Of a stretch of DNA of 64,000 bases, positions 12,701 through 24,204 are shown piece by piece. The notes below the pieces were generated by a model, which had not been told where the DNA came from, ran no database searches, and saw nothing but the letters and a program-made list of their open reading frames with translations. Source of the DNA: Liolophura sinensis (lineage: Eukaryota; Mollusca; Polyplacophora; Chitonida; Chitonidae); contig NC_088300.1 in assembly GCF_032854445.1 (NCBI RefSeq), positions 72,330,984 through 72,394,983 of the forward strand, read 5' to 3'. Position numbers and translations under genes: made by a program. The first letter of the stretch is position 1. Each line of letters starts with the position of its first letter.

Positions 12701-15700
12701 TCTATTGATCCTGAAACTCTTCATTTACCTATCCAGGTTAAGAGCAGGCATTTCTATACCCTGTGTTTAGTTTCTTACAGCAACAGATGGCTAGAAATCA
12801 ATACAATATAATAGCAGTATAACAAAGACAGTCATCAATTTCAGCAAGAGAATATCAAACAAACCTGCAGCTTCAGTATATCTTTACATGTACTCTAATT
12901 CCTCAACCTTTTTCAACCATCTGTACAATCTATATTTTTAAACATTCCGAGAGAAGGATGGGGTGAAGACAAATAATTTGCATGGTTTTATGAAGCTTGC
13001 ATCTTAAATGACACAAACAAATTTTAGCATCATTTTCATAATAACTGTCTGCATAAATTCCACTGAAGAGTGATTTAGTAGTTGAAGTATTAATGGAAAA
13101 GGTCAAACTACATCTGATGTTTATAGGGAAGAGCTATTCTAGATCAGATGAAGTTGTACATTTTGTGTCTCTGTACATGAATCTGGCAAGGTTAAACCAT
13201 AATTAGCAGATCTACCTCAACATGCTCAAACTGTGTTTTGTTTATCAGCAAGAGCGCTATGAATAACAAGTTAATGTTTGCCAAGGTTTGATACAGTGTG
13301 TAGGTGAAGAATAACAACCCAAAAGGAATCACACACCTTAACCAAACAGGAAAGGAATGTTGAAGAGATCACTATGACCACAGCTACCTGAAAGTCAGTC
13401 ATACAACCTTGGGCATCTCCACCTCAATAATATCAGGAGAGACTGGCAGACTTATCTGAGCAACCAAAAGGGCAGATACATCACTCGGGAATGCTGGAAA
13501 ATGATTCACCTCTGCATGGATAAGTTAATCATGCTACACTGTAGATGTATGTTAAATTGTACAATACTCTAACACATCTGCCAAGAACATGATACTTTAC
13601 AGCCAGAGTAGATAACCAATAGTTCATACCCTATTTCTTCAACCTTTTTGCTTGTTTAACGGTAACTTTGAAACCTGTACAACTTAATGTCAATAATATA
13701 TATGTTTTGTGTGTTAACTAATATCACAGTTTCACACAAAATATTATGTGGGCTGCCTATAATTTGTTCAAATTAATAAAATAATGATTATAATTTATAT
13801 TTATAATTAACCGGAGAAGCCTTGTGGCAACAATTTTAGTAAAAACTGAAAGCACTGTAGTTCTCCAGGCCAGGTGCTCATCAGGTTTTTTCTATCCTGA
13901 CTTACATGGACAGGTCTTTATAATTAGCTGTAATACTTCATAATGTACATGTATAAATGCATGTTTGTGTACATAACATTGGAAGTCAAGACAAGATTTG
14001 TACTGTTCATCAATTTGTATAGACCGAAATTCAGTTCTTAATGGAAGGAAGGTATACAGTACACATGTACATGAATGCAACAATTCCAACCATTCTATTA
14101 TCAATGTTAAAAAGAATTTTGATTCTGACAAACTGCAGAATGATTAAAGTCTGAAAGCTTGTGCATGGTTGTATGGTACTGATACATCTTTATGCCCTTA
14201 AACTACAGACATATGCATATGAGTCATAACTATGTTTAAGCAAGTGCAGTATGCAGACAATATAAAATACTTTTAATTTTTTTTTCCTAATGCTCCGAAA
14301 CCTTTGAAACATGTACATGTATGTACTGTAGGTTACTTGTATTTCTATCAGACCTGCAGATATTCTACACCAGTCTGCCAAAATGTATCACTGTTGCATA
14401 TATTTCTACACCAGGTATTTTGTGGCTGAAGGGACAATGAAGTTCTTAAGTAAATGTATACTGCTTGCATATACATGTATGTGTCCCTTACTGGCTTGTG
14501 TGTTACAGCCTTAGTTTGTTACAGAATTGTCAACCTGTGATGCAGTTTGACATGTAAAGGGAACAAAAATGTCCAGAACATGACAAAAAAACTTCCATAA
14601 ATTGTAACGTAAAATGCACAAAACAGCAGGGAACTGAAAACTGATCTGTAACTTTTGTGAAGCCACATACTCAGATTTAATTCAACTGAATGGGGTGAAC
14701 CTTGCCAAATATGAGTCTGGAAAGCTAAACAAACAATAACAGACAATTAATTTTATTTGAAATGAACAAAATGGCACTATTTAAGTCATGTACCAAGTTT
14801 CTAATTTATACATGTACTAGGACAGCTGTTTTGTGACAGAGGAGGTGTTGGCCTATAGTCCCTCTGCCATACTGGTACATAATTAATACCCATAATGCTT
14901 TCATACTTAACAACTTCCTTTTCCATCAAAATTAATAATATGCTACTCGCATGTACATTGAACACTGATACAAACATGAAATGAATACAATGTTCATGTA
15001 TAATTGTGCAATGGACTGAAACAGTCATTGCAGTTGTTCACCAATCTTGACAGTGTATAAAATCTGTAATAGCAAAGTCCGCTTATAGCTGTGCTGTACA
15101 TTATGGCTATATGTACAAATGAGGTGACTTGATTCTCTTCCAAAATCAGTAGGTCAAGTTAAACATGGCACATACAAGTCTATTAGTCACGTTGGTGCAG
15201 CTGTACTTTGTCCTTGCTCACACACAGCACTAGCTCACACACAGATGATTAGAACAGACCTTGGCCACATTCAACACCCCAAGAATATTCTCAGTAATCT
15301 AGATGTCTAATGGAACATGATGATGAATTCCATGCCATGGGATCACACAGCGATCTTAGACTTGAGTCAAAATTTCAAATCACTTTAAAATTGCTATTTC
15401 TGATGTAACAAGGGCAAAATAGTGCTTGGTAACATAAATTATGGCTAAGTTATCACACAACAAATTTCAGCTAAAACAACGGAATGGAACATACCAAATT
15501 TAATGATAAAAATTTTGCCTTAACTCTAAGATCGCTTTGTGATCCCGAGCCTTGCAAAACAGTTAGGGACATTTTTTCCAGTCAGCAGTGGGCACAGTGA
15601 ACTATTTTGCCATTACATGTGTATCACTGTTTCGGGGTGAGCCAGGAAGTGAAGTCCTGTCAAGGGTCATTATAACAAACAAGTCTGTCTATTGTAGATG

Positions 15701-18700
15701 TTAAGGAAAATAAATAACATAGTCATAGCAGAGTGAGTTACAGACAGTGATACATAAAGTACCATCAGGCTTGGCGCTGATGATCACAATATACCCGGTT
15801 GTTCCATTTCAAACTCTTTCATAAAGTGAGTATCCATGTTAAAATAAATGATACTGTAGCTACACATACATGTACATACTGTAAACACCTCAAGTGTAAA
15901 AGATCCATAATGAGCAGCTCTGTAGATACATGTATATACTTAGAATTACATGCAGTGGCAAGGCTACTAAAGAGCTTGCCTGTATGAAACACATGAATAA
16001 CGAACTGAAATCGTGAATTTGGTATTTACAGTAATTAATACGCTCAAAGAGCATCAGCTATGGAACATCTTCCTTGCATCAATGTGCATTATACGCATGT
16101 GAAACTTCAGGTCAACACATACAACCCTAACATTTTGTTTAACATTGATTCTAATACATAATACACTAAGTGAGGAATTCAGTCATTTACGGTACTTCAT
16201 ATGAACTTATATCCAAACAACAATGGAATATCCCCCTCGTGCTATTGTGTTCTACACATGTGCAAACCCTGAGCTCAATATCTGCAGTGCTTTTTGAGAT
16301 ACTACCCCTAGGGCCAAAGTTAAAATATTATTTGATGTTACAAGCAATTTATAACAAAAGAGGGTAGGTTGGTCTGTTTTCCTTAATTTTCCTTAAACTT
16401 TGTGAGATTTAGGGACTCTTCCTTCATATGAAGAATCAGAAATTTATTCTGTCCTCAATACATGATTCAATGTACAGGCTTGGCTAGAAGTATGCAGAGT
16501 ATAAACATCCAAGTGAACCTCAGATCAGATCACCACCTTTGGCCTACTTTAGGTGTACACTGTTCTAAACAGCTACACATGAGGAAGAGGAGAGACAAAA
16601 TCATGTTGTGTTGCACAAAGATTAAAGGATGGGACATATCAGCTTTGTCTTTGAATGTGAACTCCCCTTTGTAGTGACTACCACTGTTTCCACTTCACAA
16701 CAATGTATCAGTAAACATTACATTTTCTATCTACCAAAGCATCTTGCCCTGCTGATATCAATGATAGTTCAGGAAAAAATACCAATATATTTTCAGCTAC
16801 ATGCTCCTTAGCATAGAGTTTTGCCTGGGAGAAAACTATCCACACACCTGACTAATCATTTTCTTAAATTCTGGGACCTTCTGAACAAAATTTTTACATG
16901 CCAACAGAAGGGGCTCATGTGGTATACATGACAGCATGATGAGGCACATCAACAAATCTGCGTAAGCTCAGCACAAATGGTTTACAAGGATAAACCAGAG
17001 AGCAAGATAAAGAACGATGAAATAGAACTACACATTCATACCAAGAGACCAGTTTATATACATTTCTAACAAGCATTCACCATCCAAAAGTCTTGATTCT
17101 GTGCTTAACTGGCAATAAACTCAGGAAATATTTGATGCGGTGGACCCCAAATAGCAAATACACATCCTCACATGCTCTCTGTCATGTCTACACAGTTTCA
17201 TGAACATCCAACTGAAATTGTAGGATATGAATTGACAAGGTTATGGATGGATGGACAGACAGAGGGATATATATGGATAACCTGATAGCTGTATCACCTC
17301 CGCATTACATGCCATGTGTGACTCAAAACCCCAATACACTTATATTTCTACCCCTTGGTCTAATGATAACCCAAGAAAATAAATCATAACATACTCAGAA
17401 AACTCTATTAATATTAATATCTGTCTTATCATGGTTCTATTTACTTGTTTGATCTGTGTTTAATGCCATACTCAAGGATGTAAAACTTCACTCATACAAT
17501 GGTCAGTTTTATGGGTGGAGGTGCCACTTCTAAACCACTGACCTCTGGCAAGTTATCGATGAATTTTTCCACGTTTGACCTACAGATATATACACACCAT
17601 ATGTGGTGTTATTAAAAACTGCACAAATGGCCAGAGATGTGGAAAGCTTGTAGTCACGCAGGCCCAATAGAAGTGAGCAGGGAAATTCCTTGTCCAAGGC
17701 TAGTATCTGCCTATGCTATTGTTTTTCAAAATGACATCTATGATTAAATGTGTAGGCCTATTATCTGAATGTGACAGAGTGTCACAACAAAAAGTAAGTC
17801 ACTTTCACCATATCTACTGTTGATTATCTCCAAATCAAAAATAGAAATGGGACATCACTGGAAGCTTTAAGTATGATCTGTCATATATGAAGTTAACTTT
17901 AACACACATTTGAAATGATATTCTTATAAAGTAGTGAAGGCTATAGTTATTAGAAGTCTGACACGTGTATGTACACAAAGTATAATTCCTGAAGACACAG
18001 TGACAATATACTCAAGAACATTTCATTTTATATACTGATAACCTTAAATCTGTTCAACCACTAAAGTACTTTTTTCAGTGGAATTTGTGCATAAAATTAT
18101 TATGATAATGACACTAAATAATGATTTTAATATTTGTGTCACTAAAGATGCAAGCTTCATAAAAGTGTGCAAATTATTTCTCTACACCCCATAGTTCTCT
18201 CAAACTGTTTCAAAATATTGGTTGCACGAGTGGTTGAAAAGGCGGAAGAGTTAGTTTACTTGTAGATACATCAGCTAATTTCACAAGTAAAGAAAATCAG
18301 AGTGCCTTAATTATCGGAGAGACGATTTCCCAAATGTGACAAACCAATCTTCATCCTTATTCAAAACAGGTCAAATCAAGTTTGAATGCCAATTGTTCTC
18401 TTTCAGCCTGTCTTAGGTACATGTAGCATGATGAAGTGAAATTATGCCATAATCATTTATTCTTTATTACTTTTACAAGATTGTATGTGCAATAATAGTA
18501 TACATGTATGAAACATGTGAACACCATCTATGTCCAGTACACCAAAGAATTCTTCAATTGTATGGGTTTATGTTACAGCTGGGACTATTATATATAATGG
18601 TCGCAAGTTACAGTTACTGCTTGAGGCTCAGTTGTTCAACCTCATGACTCGTGGTTTCTATCTGGTGGAAAAGTTCAAAGAAACCATCTGACCACTTTCC

Positions 18701-21079
18701 ACAAAAAAGCTGGCAGCCTTGGAGTACCCTCTGGTTTTCTCCATCCATAAAACTGACTAATGTCAAAAAGTGAAAAATTTAGAATGGATGAATGTTTAGG
18801 GTTTATTGTCGTACTTAACAATTCCATACGGCGATAAGGAGTCATTAGATACATGTACATATAGTGTGTCTTCTTGAGGCAGGGCAAGTCAATGCCACCA
18901 AAGTGCTGCCACCACTGGCATATCATGCCAAAGACACCAGACATGACACCTCACCAAGTTACATGTCATTATACTGACACAAGAGCAACCAATCTCTTTT
19001 CCTTGCTCTAATCTCTCAGTGCTAAGCACCAAGTGACGCTGCAACAAGTGCGATTTTTAAAGTTTTTGCAATGATCACAGGCCTCCCGACTTCCAGGTAG
19101 ATACTCTAACCATTAGGCCACCGAAGTGGTCTAAAAAATTGTTAAAAAATCTAAAAATTTGCTATGTATATGCATGCCACTAAGCCTGGGGAATGTCAAC
19201 CAGACAGTATCAAAAATAGGGAAAATGAAAAAAAAAAATGTTTTTGTGTTTTTTACAAATAAGGTATGATGTGTGTATAGCTCTACCTACCATTATTAAA
19301 ATTATTACACGTGTAAGTTGAAGACTTCTTTACATCTTTCAATATTAACTTTCACCCCTCTGAAGTGGTGTCAAGCCATAATCATTCATTCACCTCTCTG
19401 TCAGCCAGTGTTCAGCTTGACTGACTTCACAATCTTGAATTCTACACTTCTTTTTGCTTTTTGAAAAGATATTCTAAAATTTTATACTGAATCTCTCGAT
19501 TCATACTGCTTCCAGATACAGTTACAGTTTGTAGTATCATACATATGTATACCTGATTCAACCTTTTCAACCCCCTCTGCAACAAATATTTTGAAACATT
19601 ATGAAAAAAATAAGAGGTGTTGAGAAATAATTTGCACAGATTTATGAAGCTTTCACCTTGAAAGACATAAACAAAAAAATTTTAAAATCATTTTCATAGT
19701 AATTGTACAGTGGTTGAAAAGGTTGATGATTTACACTACATGTAATTAGATTTCAACACGTTTTAATAAGGGAAAATAACAAATAGGTTAAACAGTGCAG
19801 ATCACAGTTTGCTATTGCGTTATGATCACCCACACAATTTGTGAATGTCACTGGTCGTTAATGTGCCTTATCAAACATAAAGAGGGAAGCAGCAGCTGTA
19901 TGTATGCATGTACAAAAACATACATCACATTTTCACTATCATTATACTGAAGTTAACACGTCAAGTTAATCTTGTTTAATAATGGAGGTTGCATGTGGAA
20001 AGAGGGTAAGAGAAGGACGCCTGTCAGGAACACAGTTGTAACAACACACTGTGATCACTGTGAGTATGGCTCACTGAAAAAACATCCCACAGGAACAGAT
20101 GTCAACCAGAGTCAACACTTTACATTATACACAATGATATGGCAGCATATATTATGTATGCTTATATATCAGAATGTGGTATTCTGTAAGGCAGGTTGAA
20201 AGTTGGGGTCACATGTTTTCATGTTTAAAGCAAAATGGCCATCCAATGTTAAAGCATTGAGGAAAAAGTCACTTTTTGCCACTTCGCCCCCCACCAGTAA
20301 GGTCTAGTTGTACAAAATAACATCATGAAAGCTCTGGAGAAATACCCAAACTATTTGTTACTAAGGAGATCATGTGGTCTCTAGCTTCCGATCCATCTTA
20401 CAGAATTGCCTGAAACCACTGCTGGCCTCCAAGTAATACCTGAGCAAAATACTGGTTTAAATTATTAGAATTACAGTCAAAACGTACAAAAATTACAGTC
20501 AGACGCACACATTACTTTTATGGCGTCAGAGCTTGTTATTAAATACCAATGATCTCTGTCACTGGAAGAAGCCCTCTTAGCATCTGATGTTTTAACTCGG
20601 TAAAAAGACCACATTACACAACATATACAATTTTGTATACATGTAGCTAGCTGGTCTAATCTGAACGAATACCACATATAAGATAATGCCTCCTGACACC
20701 TAGATGTTTTAAAACAATGATGAAGAGATCTGTCAATGTTAATATGAAGGAATAAGCCAGTGTTCGCGCAGTTACCTCCCCTTGTTAAAAAATATCAGCT
20801 GACTACTACTGACTTGGAGATGAATGACAAAGAAAGGCCATGGACGATACTTACTTCCTGTTTAGCATCTGGACTATATAGAACCAAGATCAATGTCGTG
20901 ACGACATTTATAATCAGTCCTACACTTGTGATCGTATTCGGTGCCCATGTTGTCGGAATCTGCTCCACAAGCCATCTCCAGAACTTCTGCATCAGAGGCT
21001 CAAGTATAGAGACCCCCTCAGCACTGTATTTGTGCTCATTTAGCCGCTTTAGTTGCGCTGTAGATAACACACGGGACAT
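3638..21079 (-). CDS. CEPT1: Choline/ethanolamine phosphotransferase (CEPT1/CHPT1 family), 8 exons, 386 aa
   Basis: Integral ER/Golgi membrane enzyme that transfers phosphocholine or phosphoethanolamine from the CDP-alcohol to diacylglycerol, the last step of the Kennedy pathway. Joined exons (minus strand): 21079-20855, 11277-11130, 10535-10394, 9605-9521, 9117-8983, 5777-5619, 4807-4682, 3778-3638. All junctions have GT/AG sites and phases agree (1161 nt with stop). The family signature DGx2ARx8Gx3Dx3D is complete in exon 2: D98, G99, A102, R103, G112, D116 and D120. Other conserved blocks are [35 protein letters not shown] and QYFNSF. Several hydrophobic segments fit a multi-pass protein. 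At 386 residues it is close to the roughly 400 usual for animals. The ATG has an in-frame TAG 9 nt upstream (21086-21088). CEPT1 versus CHPT1 orthology cannot be settled by eye; FGKxDVTE resembles CHPT1. Confidence 0.96.
4682..4807 (-). CDS. CEPT1: CEPT1-like exon 7 (residues 299-340)
   Basis: Acceptor atttcag, donor GTAAGT, 42 whole codons. Encodes [20 protein letters not shown] and [20 protein letters not shown]. Confidence 0.96.
5409..5590 (-). mobile_element. Old SINE family A copy beside CEPT1 exon 6
   Basis: Read in minus orientation it shows the family A tail (ggtgttttactgtgtaccca, tatttcacttatacaac) followed by a diverged body (cctgggcaattgcgctgtgg). No clear target duplication remains. 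It ends about 30 bp from the donor of exon 6. Confidence 0.6.
5619..5777 (-). CDS. CEPT1: CEPT1-like exon 6 (residues 246-298)
   Basis: Acceptor tttgcag, donor GTAAGT, 53 whole codons. Encodes [33 protein letters not shown] and [13 protein letters not shown], strongly conserved in the family. An old SINE A copy lies close to the donor. Confidence 0.96.
6087..6177. repeat. 13-bp tandem repeat, 7 copies
   Basis: The unit cccacaatgtcag (last copies end cac/aac) repeats at exactly 13-bp spacing from 6087, inside intron 5 and next to the LINE remnant. Confidence 0.9.
6263..8460 (-). pseudogene. Decayed non-LTR retrotransposon (Jockey/CR1-like LINE) ORF2 fragment
   Basis: Inserted in intron 5 in the same orientation as the gene. 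Reading the minus strand from high to low coordinates there are separate pieces of a LINE polyprotein. An endonuclease remnant at about 8040-8110 shows YAISDHYP, like the catalytic SDHxP motif. A linker follows at 7515-7895. Reverse transcriptase pieces follow at 7094-7450 ([38 protein letters not shown]) and 6606-6797 ([19 protein letters not shown], then LFADETTV where an active enzyme has FADD). A C-terminal piece runs down to 6263. The frame changes several times, with stops between pieces, so it is dead. The clade is inferred from motif wording only. Confidence 0.85.
8983..9117 (-). CDS. CEPT1: CEPT1-like exon 5 (residues 201-245)
   Basis: Acceptor gtttcag, donor GTGAGT, 45 whole codons. 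Encodes [15 protein letters not shown] and the conserved [12 protein letters not shown] block. Confidence 0.95.
9521..9605 (-). CDS. CEPT1: CEPT1-like exon 4 (residues 172-200)
   Basis: Acceptor ttgcag, donor GTAAGT. The codon split across the junction gives K of FGK, then [19 protein letters not shown] and PSFWSLP. Leaves in phase 0. Confidence 0.93.
9730..9768 (-). repeat. Possible fragment of SINE family C flanking the 46-bp array
   Basis: gtgctgcc, then an atgcca-like stretch and caaagacacc, parallels the family C copy at about 18900-18940. The resemblance is short, so this is tentative. Confidence 0.35.
9769..10040. repeat. 46-bp minisatellite, 6 copies
   Basis: Copies starting ccagg(t/c)aagtcaaatg at 9769, 9815, 9861, 9907, 9953 and 9999 have an exact 46-bp period and a few substitutions each. 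It lies in CEPT1 intron 3. The unit ends in catgccatggaga or close variants. Confidence 0.95.
10394..10535 (-). CDS. CEPT1: CEPT1-like exon 3 (residues 125-172)
   Basis: Acceptor atttcag, donor GTAAGT. Encodes [17 protein letters not shown] and [17 protein letters not shown], both conserved family blocks. Enters in phase 1 and leaves in phase 2. A 22-bp tandem array starts only 18 bp upstream of this exon. Confidence 0.96.
10554..10627. repeat. 22-bp tandem repeat just upstream of CEPT1 exon 3
   Basis: gatacagccattatacacac plus two bases (22 bp) at 10554, 10576, 10598 and partly 10620. On the transcribed minus strand this gives TGTGTGTATAATGG blocks within 20-90 nt of the exon 3 acceptor. 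Confidence 0.92.
11130..11277 (-). CDS. CEPT1: CEPT1-like exon 2 (residues 76-124, catalytic motif)
   Basis: Acceptor ctacag, donor GTGAGA. Carries [17 protein letters not shown] and [12 protein letters not shown], the whole CDP-alcohol phosphotransferase motif with all metal and substrate aspartates present. Ends in phase 1. Confidence 0.97.
12903..13105 (+). mobile_element. MITE-like element M1, copy 1
   Basis: Starts caacctttttcaaccatc and shares with the other two copies the internal words aataatttgca, ttatgaagctt and aaatgacacaaacaaa plus a cattttcataataa stretch. The right end (gtagttgaag) is decayed. No coding capacity. Confidence 0.6.
17450..17600 (-). mobile_element. Old SINE family A copy in intron 1
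   Basis: Diverged tail and body of family A in minus orientation (gtttaatgccatactcaagg, cttcactcatacaatgg). Boundaries are approximate and no target duplication is recognisable. Confidence 0.5.
18036..18245 (-). mobile_element. MITE-like element M1, copy 2 (inverted)
   Basis: Reverse-complement relative of copies 1 and 3, with caaccactaaagtac at one end and gtggttgaaaaggcgg at the other. Internal gcaagcttcataaa and gcaaattattt match the other copies in inverse. Confidence 0.6.
18796..19130 (-). mobile_element. SINE family C copy
   Basis: In minus orientation it runs from a tRNA-like head at the right end (actctaaccattaggccacc, read from +) to a 3' tail at the left end (gggtttattgtcgtactt). 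Related partial copies occur near 54640-54790 and 59040-59270. No protein is encoded. Confidence 0.6.
19556..19732 (+). mobile_element. MITE-like element M1, copy 3
   Basis: Best preserved copy: caaccttttcaacc at the left is mirrored by ggttgaaaaggttg at the right, a 14-bp perfect terminal inverted repeat enclosing about 150 bp of noncoding AT-rich sequence. No obvious target duplication. Confidence 0.7.
20855..21079 (-). CDS. CEPT1: CEPT1-like exon 1 (residues 1-75, start codon)
   Basis: Encodes the N-terminus ([20 protein letters not shown]), the LLEP-like block [20 protein letters not shown] and the first membrane segment, ending in DAKQE. The donor GTAAGT follows directly (intron starts at 20854), phase 0. 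The ATG has A at -3 and an in-frame stop just upstream. Confidence 0.95.
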
Positions 21080-21223
21080 TTTCTCCTATTCTAAATTTCC
21101 CACATAGCACAGATGTCAACTGACAACCAGAATTATTACAAACTGTGACCGTATAACCTAGGATGAAATCGGTGACGTTACTCGCTTGTCTCCACAAACA
21201 AATATGGCCTCGTAAACTGTCTT

Positions 21224-21238
21224 TGTGCGCATGCGCCA
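21224..21238. promoter_or_regulatory. Candidate NRF-1 site in the CEPT1 promoter
   Basis: tgcgcatgcgcca at 21225-21237 matches the NRF-1 palindrome YGCGCAYGCGCR at all but one position and lies about 150 bp upstream of the start codon in a CG-containing stretch. NRF-1 sites are common in animal housekeeping promoters. No TATA box is evident and the transcription start was not located. Confidence 0.45.
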
Positions 21239-22019
21239 CGCGTGTCCTGATATGCCCTATGTCAGTCGAGCACGGGGCTTCGAAATGAAAGTAGGTGAGG
21301 AGAAGCTTAGAGCACACTTTACTAAACATGAGAAAGGACCTACACATATCTGTAAGAAGATCCGTTTATAAACATTATTAATCCACGTCGACAAGGTTAT
21401 GCGTCTTTAAAACATTGCAAGCTGTATTGCATTTATCGTACGGTAGCCTACTTAAGGTCATATAAGCCAACTTGTAAATAAATCTTTGTGGTAAAAGTTG
21501 TTTTTCTTTCTTCTGATGGACCCTCCTAATTCAGGTCAGGTCAATGTCCTTCAGAATGCGCAATCTTAATGCATGAGTAAAGCTCATTTATAGCTGATAT
21601 GCCTGAATCGTATATATGTGCTATATAAATTGTACTTATAAATTTGGGAAAAGAGTACACGTTCAAAAATAAATTAGGCCTACACGTTTAGCTGCCAACA
21701 ACATTACCTCGCCCAAGCGAGTATGGATAGTGTAACACACACACACATGTACACGCACCCATATAAAGGCCTACATACGTATATATGCATTTGATAATGA
21801 TAAGTGTGTTTAGACATTTTCCCCGGTAGGCCTACCTGTGTAAAAGATAATGTTTCCATTCATGTATCTATTCTATGGATGGACAGCTAGGCCTATATAT
21901 ACTTGTATCCTAAAGCAATTATAGTTTCGGGGATCCGCAAATCATTGTTACTATTTTTGAAAATATTATCAGTTTTTCGAGAAAACGTACAAGTTATCGA
22001 TGTAATTTTTGTCGGTTCA

Positions 22020-22267
22020 GTCGGTTAAAGCGCTAGCGCAGCGTAATGACCCAGGAGTCTCTCACCAATGCGGTCGCTGTGAGTTCAAGTCCAGCTCATG
22101 CTGGCGGCCGTACGTGAGAAGGTCTGCCAGCAACCTGCGGATGGTCGTGGGTTTCCCCCGGGCTCTGCCCGGTTTCTACCCACCATAATGCTGGCCGCCG
22201 TCGTATAAGTGAAATATCCTTGAGTACGGCGTAAAACACCAATCAAAAAAAAAAAAAAAAAAAAAAA
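22020..22267 (+). mobile_element. SINE family A, near full-length copy
   Basis: tRNA-derived head with an A-box-like cggttaaagcgctagcgc region and a B-box gagttcaagtcc, a CG-rich body (gggtttcccccgggctctgc), tail ttgagtacggcgtaaaacac, and a poly(A) run of about 24. It is followed directly by a second SINE A. Confidence 0.88.
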
Positions 22268-22281
22268 ACTAATATGAAACT

Positions 22282-22460
22282 GGCTGTGAGGTCAAGTCCG
22301 GCCATAAGCGGGAAGGTCTGCCAGCAGCCTGCGGATTGTAGTGGGTCTATTCCGGGCTCTGCCCGGTTTCCTCCCCCATAATCCTGGCTGCCGTTGTATA
22401 AGTGAAATATTCTTGAGTACGGCGTAAAACACCAATCAAATAAATAAAATAAATAAATAT
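22282..22460 (+). mobile_element. SINE family A, 5'-truncated copy with target duplication
   Basis: Starts in the B-box region and ends in an aaataaataaa tail. The 14-bp direct repeat actaatatgaaact flanks it at 22268-22281 and 22461-22474, a classic target-site duplication from target-primed reverse transcription. Confidence 0.9.
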
Positions 22461-23269
22461 ACTAATATGAAACTAATATGACATGTTACATACCCACCAT
22501 ACAAGAGCGTAACACATTCTTCTTCATGGTGTTTACTTTGAACATTTATGTTTCCATTCCCTTTAAAAGAATGCAACAAAAAGTTGAACCTCAATTATTT
22601 CGGAATACGGATTTATGCAGGCCTAAACGGCCACAACCATTTTGTTCTGATGTGTTTGATAACTTATACATGCAAATCAGCTTTAAATCTGGAATACTTC
22701 ACAGAGTCCACAGAGGGCATGCGCCATGTTAGAGAAACCGGAAACAAGATGCCGCGATTTTCTCAATGTCCGTGATTTTTCTTATACTTTGAATTGCTAT
22801 ATATGCAACATCACATAAATAAAGATGTGTGCTTTTTATACGTCCCGTGTAATACTTTCTTCACGCATATATACATTATATATTTGGTTTAGTGATATCT
22901 TTAACTAAATTTGATGTCGAATATTGGTAAATGTATATCATGCAGATTGAACATTTTGAGTCTCTCTCTTTTTTGTGCACCTTGCTGAAGGCATTTGGTT
23001 AAAGCCACAACGTTGGAATGCCGCAACAATTCTGAAGTACAAATCCGTTAAAAGCATTGAGCCCTATGTCCTTGCGCTATTGGAATATTGAATTGTTATA
23101 TTGAAGTTGTTCGTAGTTTATTTTCAAGATTGTTTCCTTTATTTCGCTACCGTTTCTCCGTCTCAGTGACGAGATATATGGTATTGATCAGAATGAACCA
23201 ATGATTATTCCTTAAGGTCACATTGGTAAGCATTACTGCCGCCATATCGTGACGAGAACACAGGATATA

Positions 23270-23425
23270 GGATATGACATATGGCATTCACAGGATGCGG
23301 TAAATGACATTCGCAGGATACGGTAAACGGCATTCACAGGATACGGCAAATGGCATTCACAGGATATGGCAAATGGCATGCACAGGATATGGCAAGTGGC
23401 ATTTACTGGATATGACAAATGGCAA
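23270..23425. repeat. 23-bp tandem repeat, about 7 copies
   Basis: The unit ggatayggcaaatggcattc followed by aca repeats with 1-4 substitutions per copy. The open frame across it is a repeat artefact. Confidence 0.9.
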
Positions 23426-23652
23426 TGATGATGATAACGAATAGAGGCGTAAAGTATAAAGTTTATTTTCGAAAGCGTAAAAGTTATTTGATCCTAAATA
23501 TCAGATGTGTTTATACACTGGCAGAAAGGCAGTCTTCAATATTAATGTACATAAGATATGAGAAACAAATGCTACAGGGGGTAACAATTACTTTTCTGCA
23601 TCTACGCGTAGCAAATACATACAGCTCACACAAACGCTGAGTATGGGTTACA

Positions 23653-23903
23653 TTGCTTTATTTGAGTGGTGTTTTACACCATACTCAAGGTATTTCACTT
23701 ATACGGCGGCGGCCAGCATTATGGTGGGAGGAAACAGGACTGAACCCGGGGGAAACCCACGACCATCCGTAGGCTGAGGCCAGACCTTCCCACGTACGAC
23801 CGGAGAGGAAACCAGCATGAGCTGGACTTCAACTCACGGACAGCGACTGCATTGCTGTCACTGCTCCGCGCTGGCCCTCTAACCAGGGAGGCCACGGAGG
23901 CCC
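23653..23903 (-). mobile_element. SINE family A, near full-length, minus orientation
   Basis: Tail at the left (ggtgttttacaccatactc) and tRNA-like head at the right (ccagggaggccacggaggcc). Flanked by tgggttaca at 23644-23652 and 23904-23912, a 9-bp target duplication. Confidence 0.88.
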
Positions 23904-24204
23904 TGGGTTACAATGAGCTATCTACCCTGTTGTATGGCAAGCTTATGTACCGAAATACGAAATGTAGATATATATTTAAATATTTACTAAGAACAGACTT
24001 GGTTAAATAACACTGGAGAGTAAAGCTATCAACCAAGCGTCGGAAAAAGAAAGCATTTTGACAAGACTTCTGTTTTAGAAAGTTATTCTTGTAAATTGAT
24101 GAAACAAAATTTAACGGTATACAGTGCTAAAAACGTGGTACATTTGCAACAAATTGATTGTCCCAATACTCATTTATTTCACATTTAAATAAGTCATGCT
24201 TAAT

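Larger units (their letters stand above)
11278..20854 (-). other. CEPT1 intron 1 (9.6 kb)
   Basis: No exon of the gene or of any other gene could be supported here. It holds three copies of a MITE-like family, one old SINE A copy, one SINE C copy, and a poorly conserved repetitive stretch at 11650-12430 in which phrases such as aaaacttatg(t/c)atgaat recur. The rest is unique AT-rich sequence. Confidence 0.6.

Noticed and set aside
22020-22090. tRNA gene
   Set aside because: The tRNA-like boxes belong to the SINE A head; no acceptor stem or anticodon arm of a functional tRNA could be folded and the unit continues into the SINE body.
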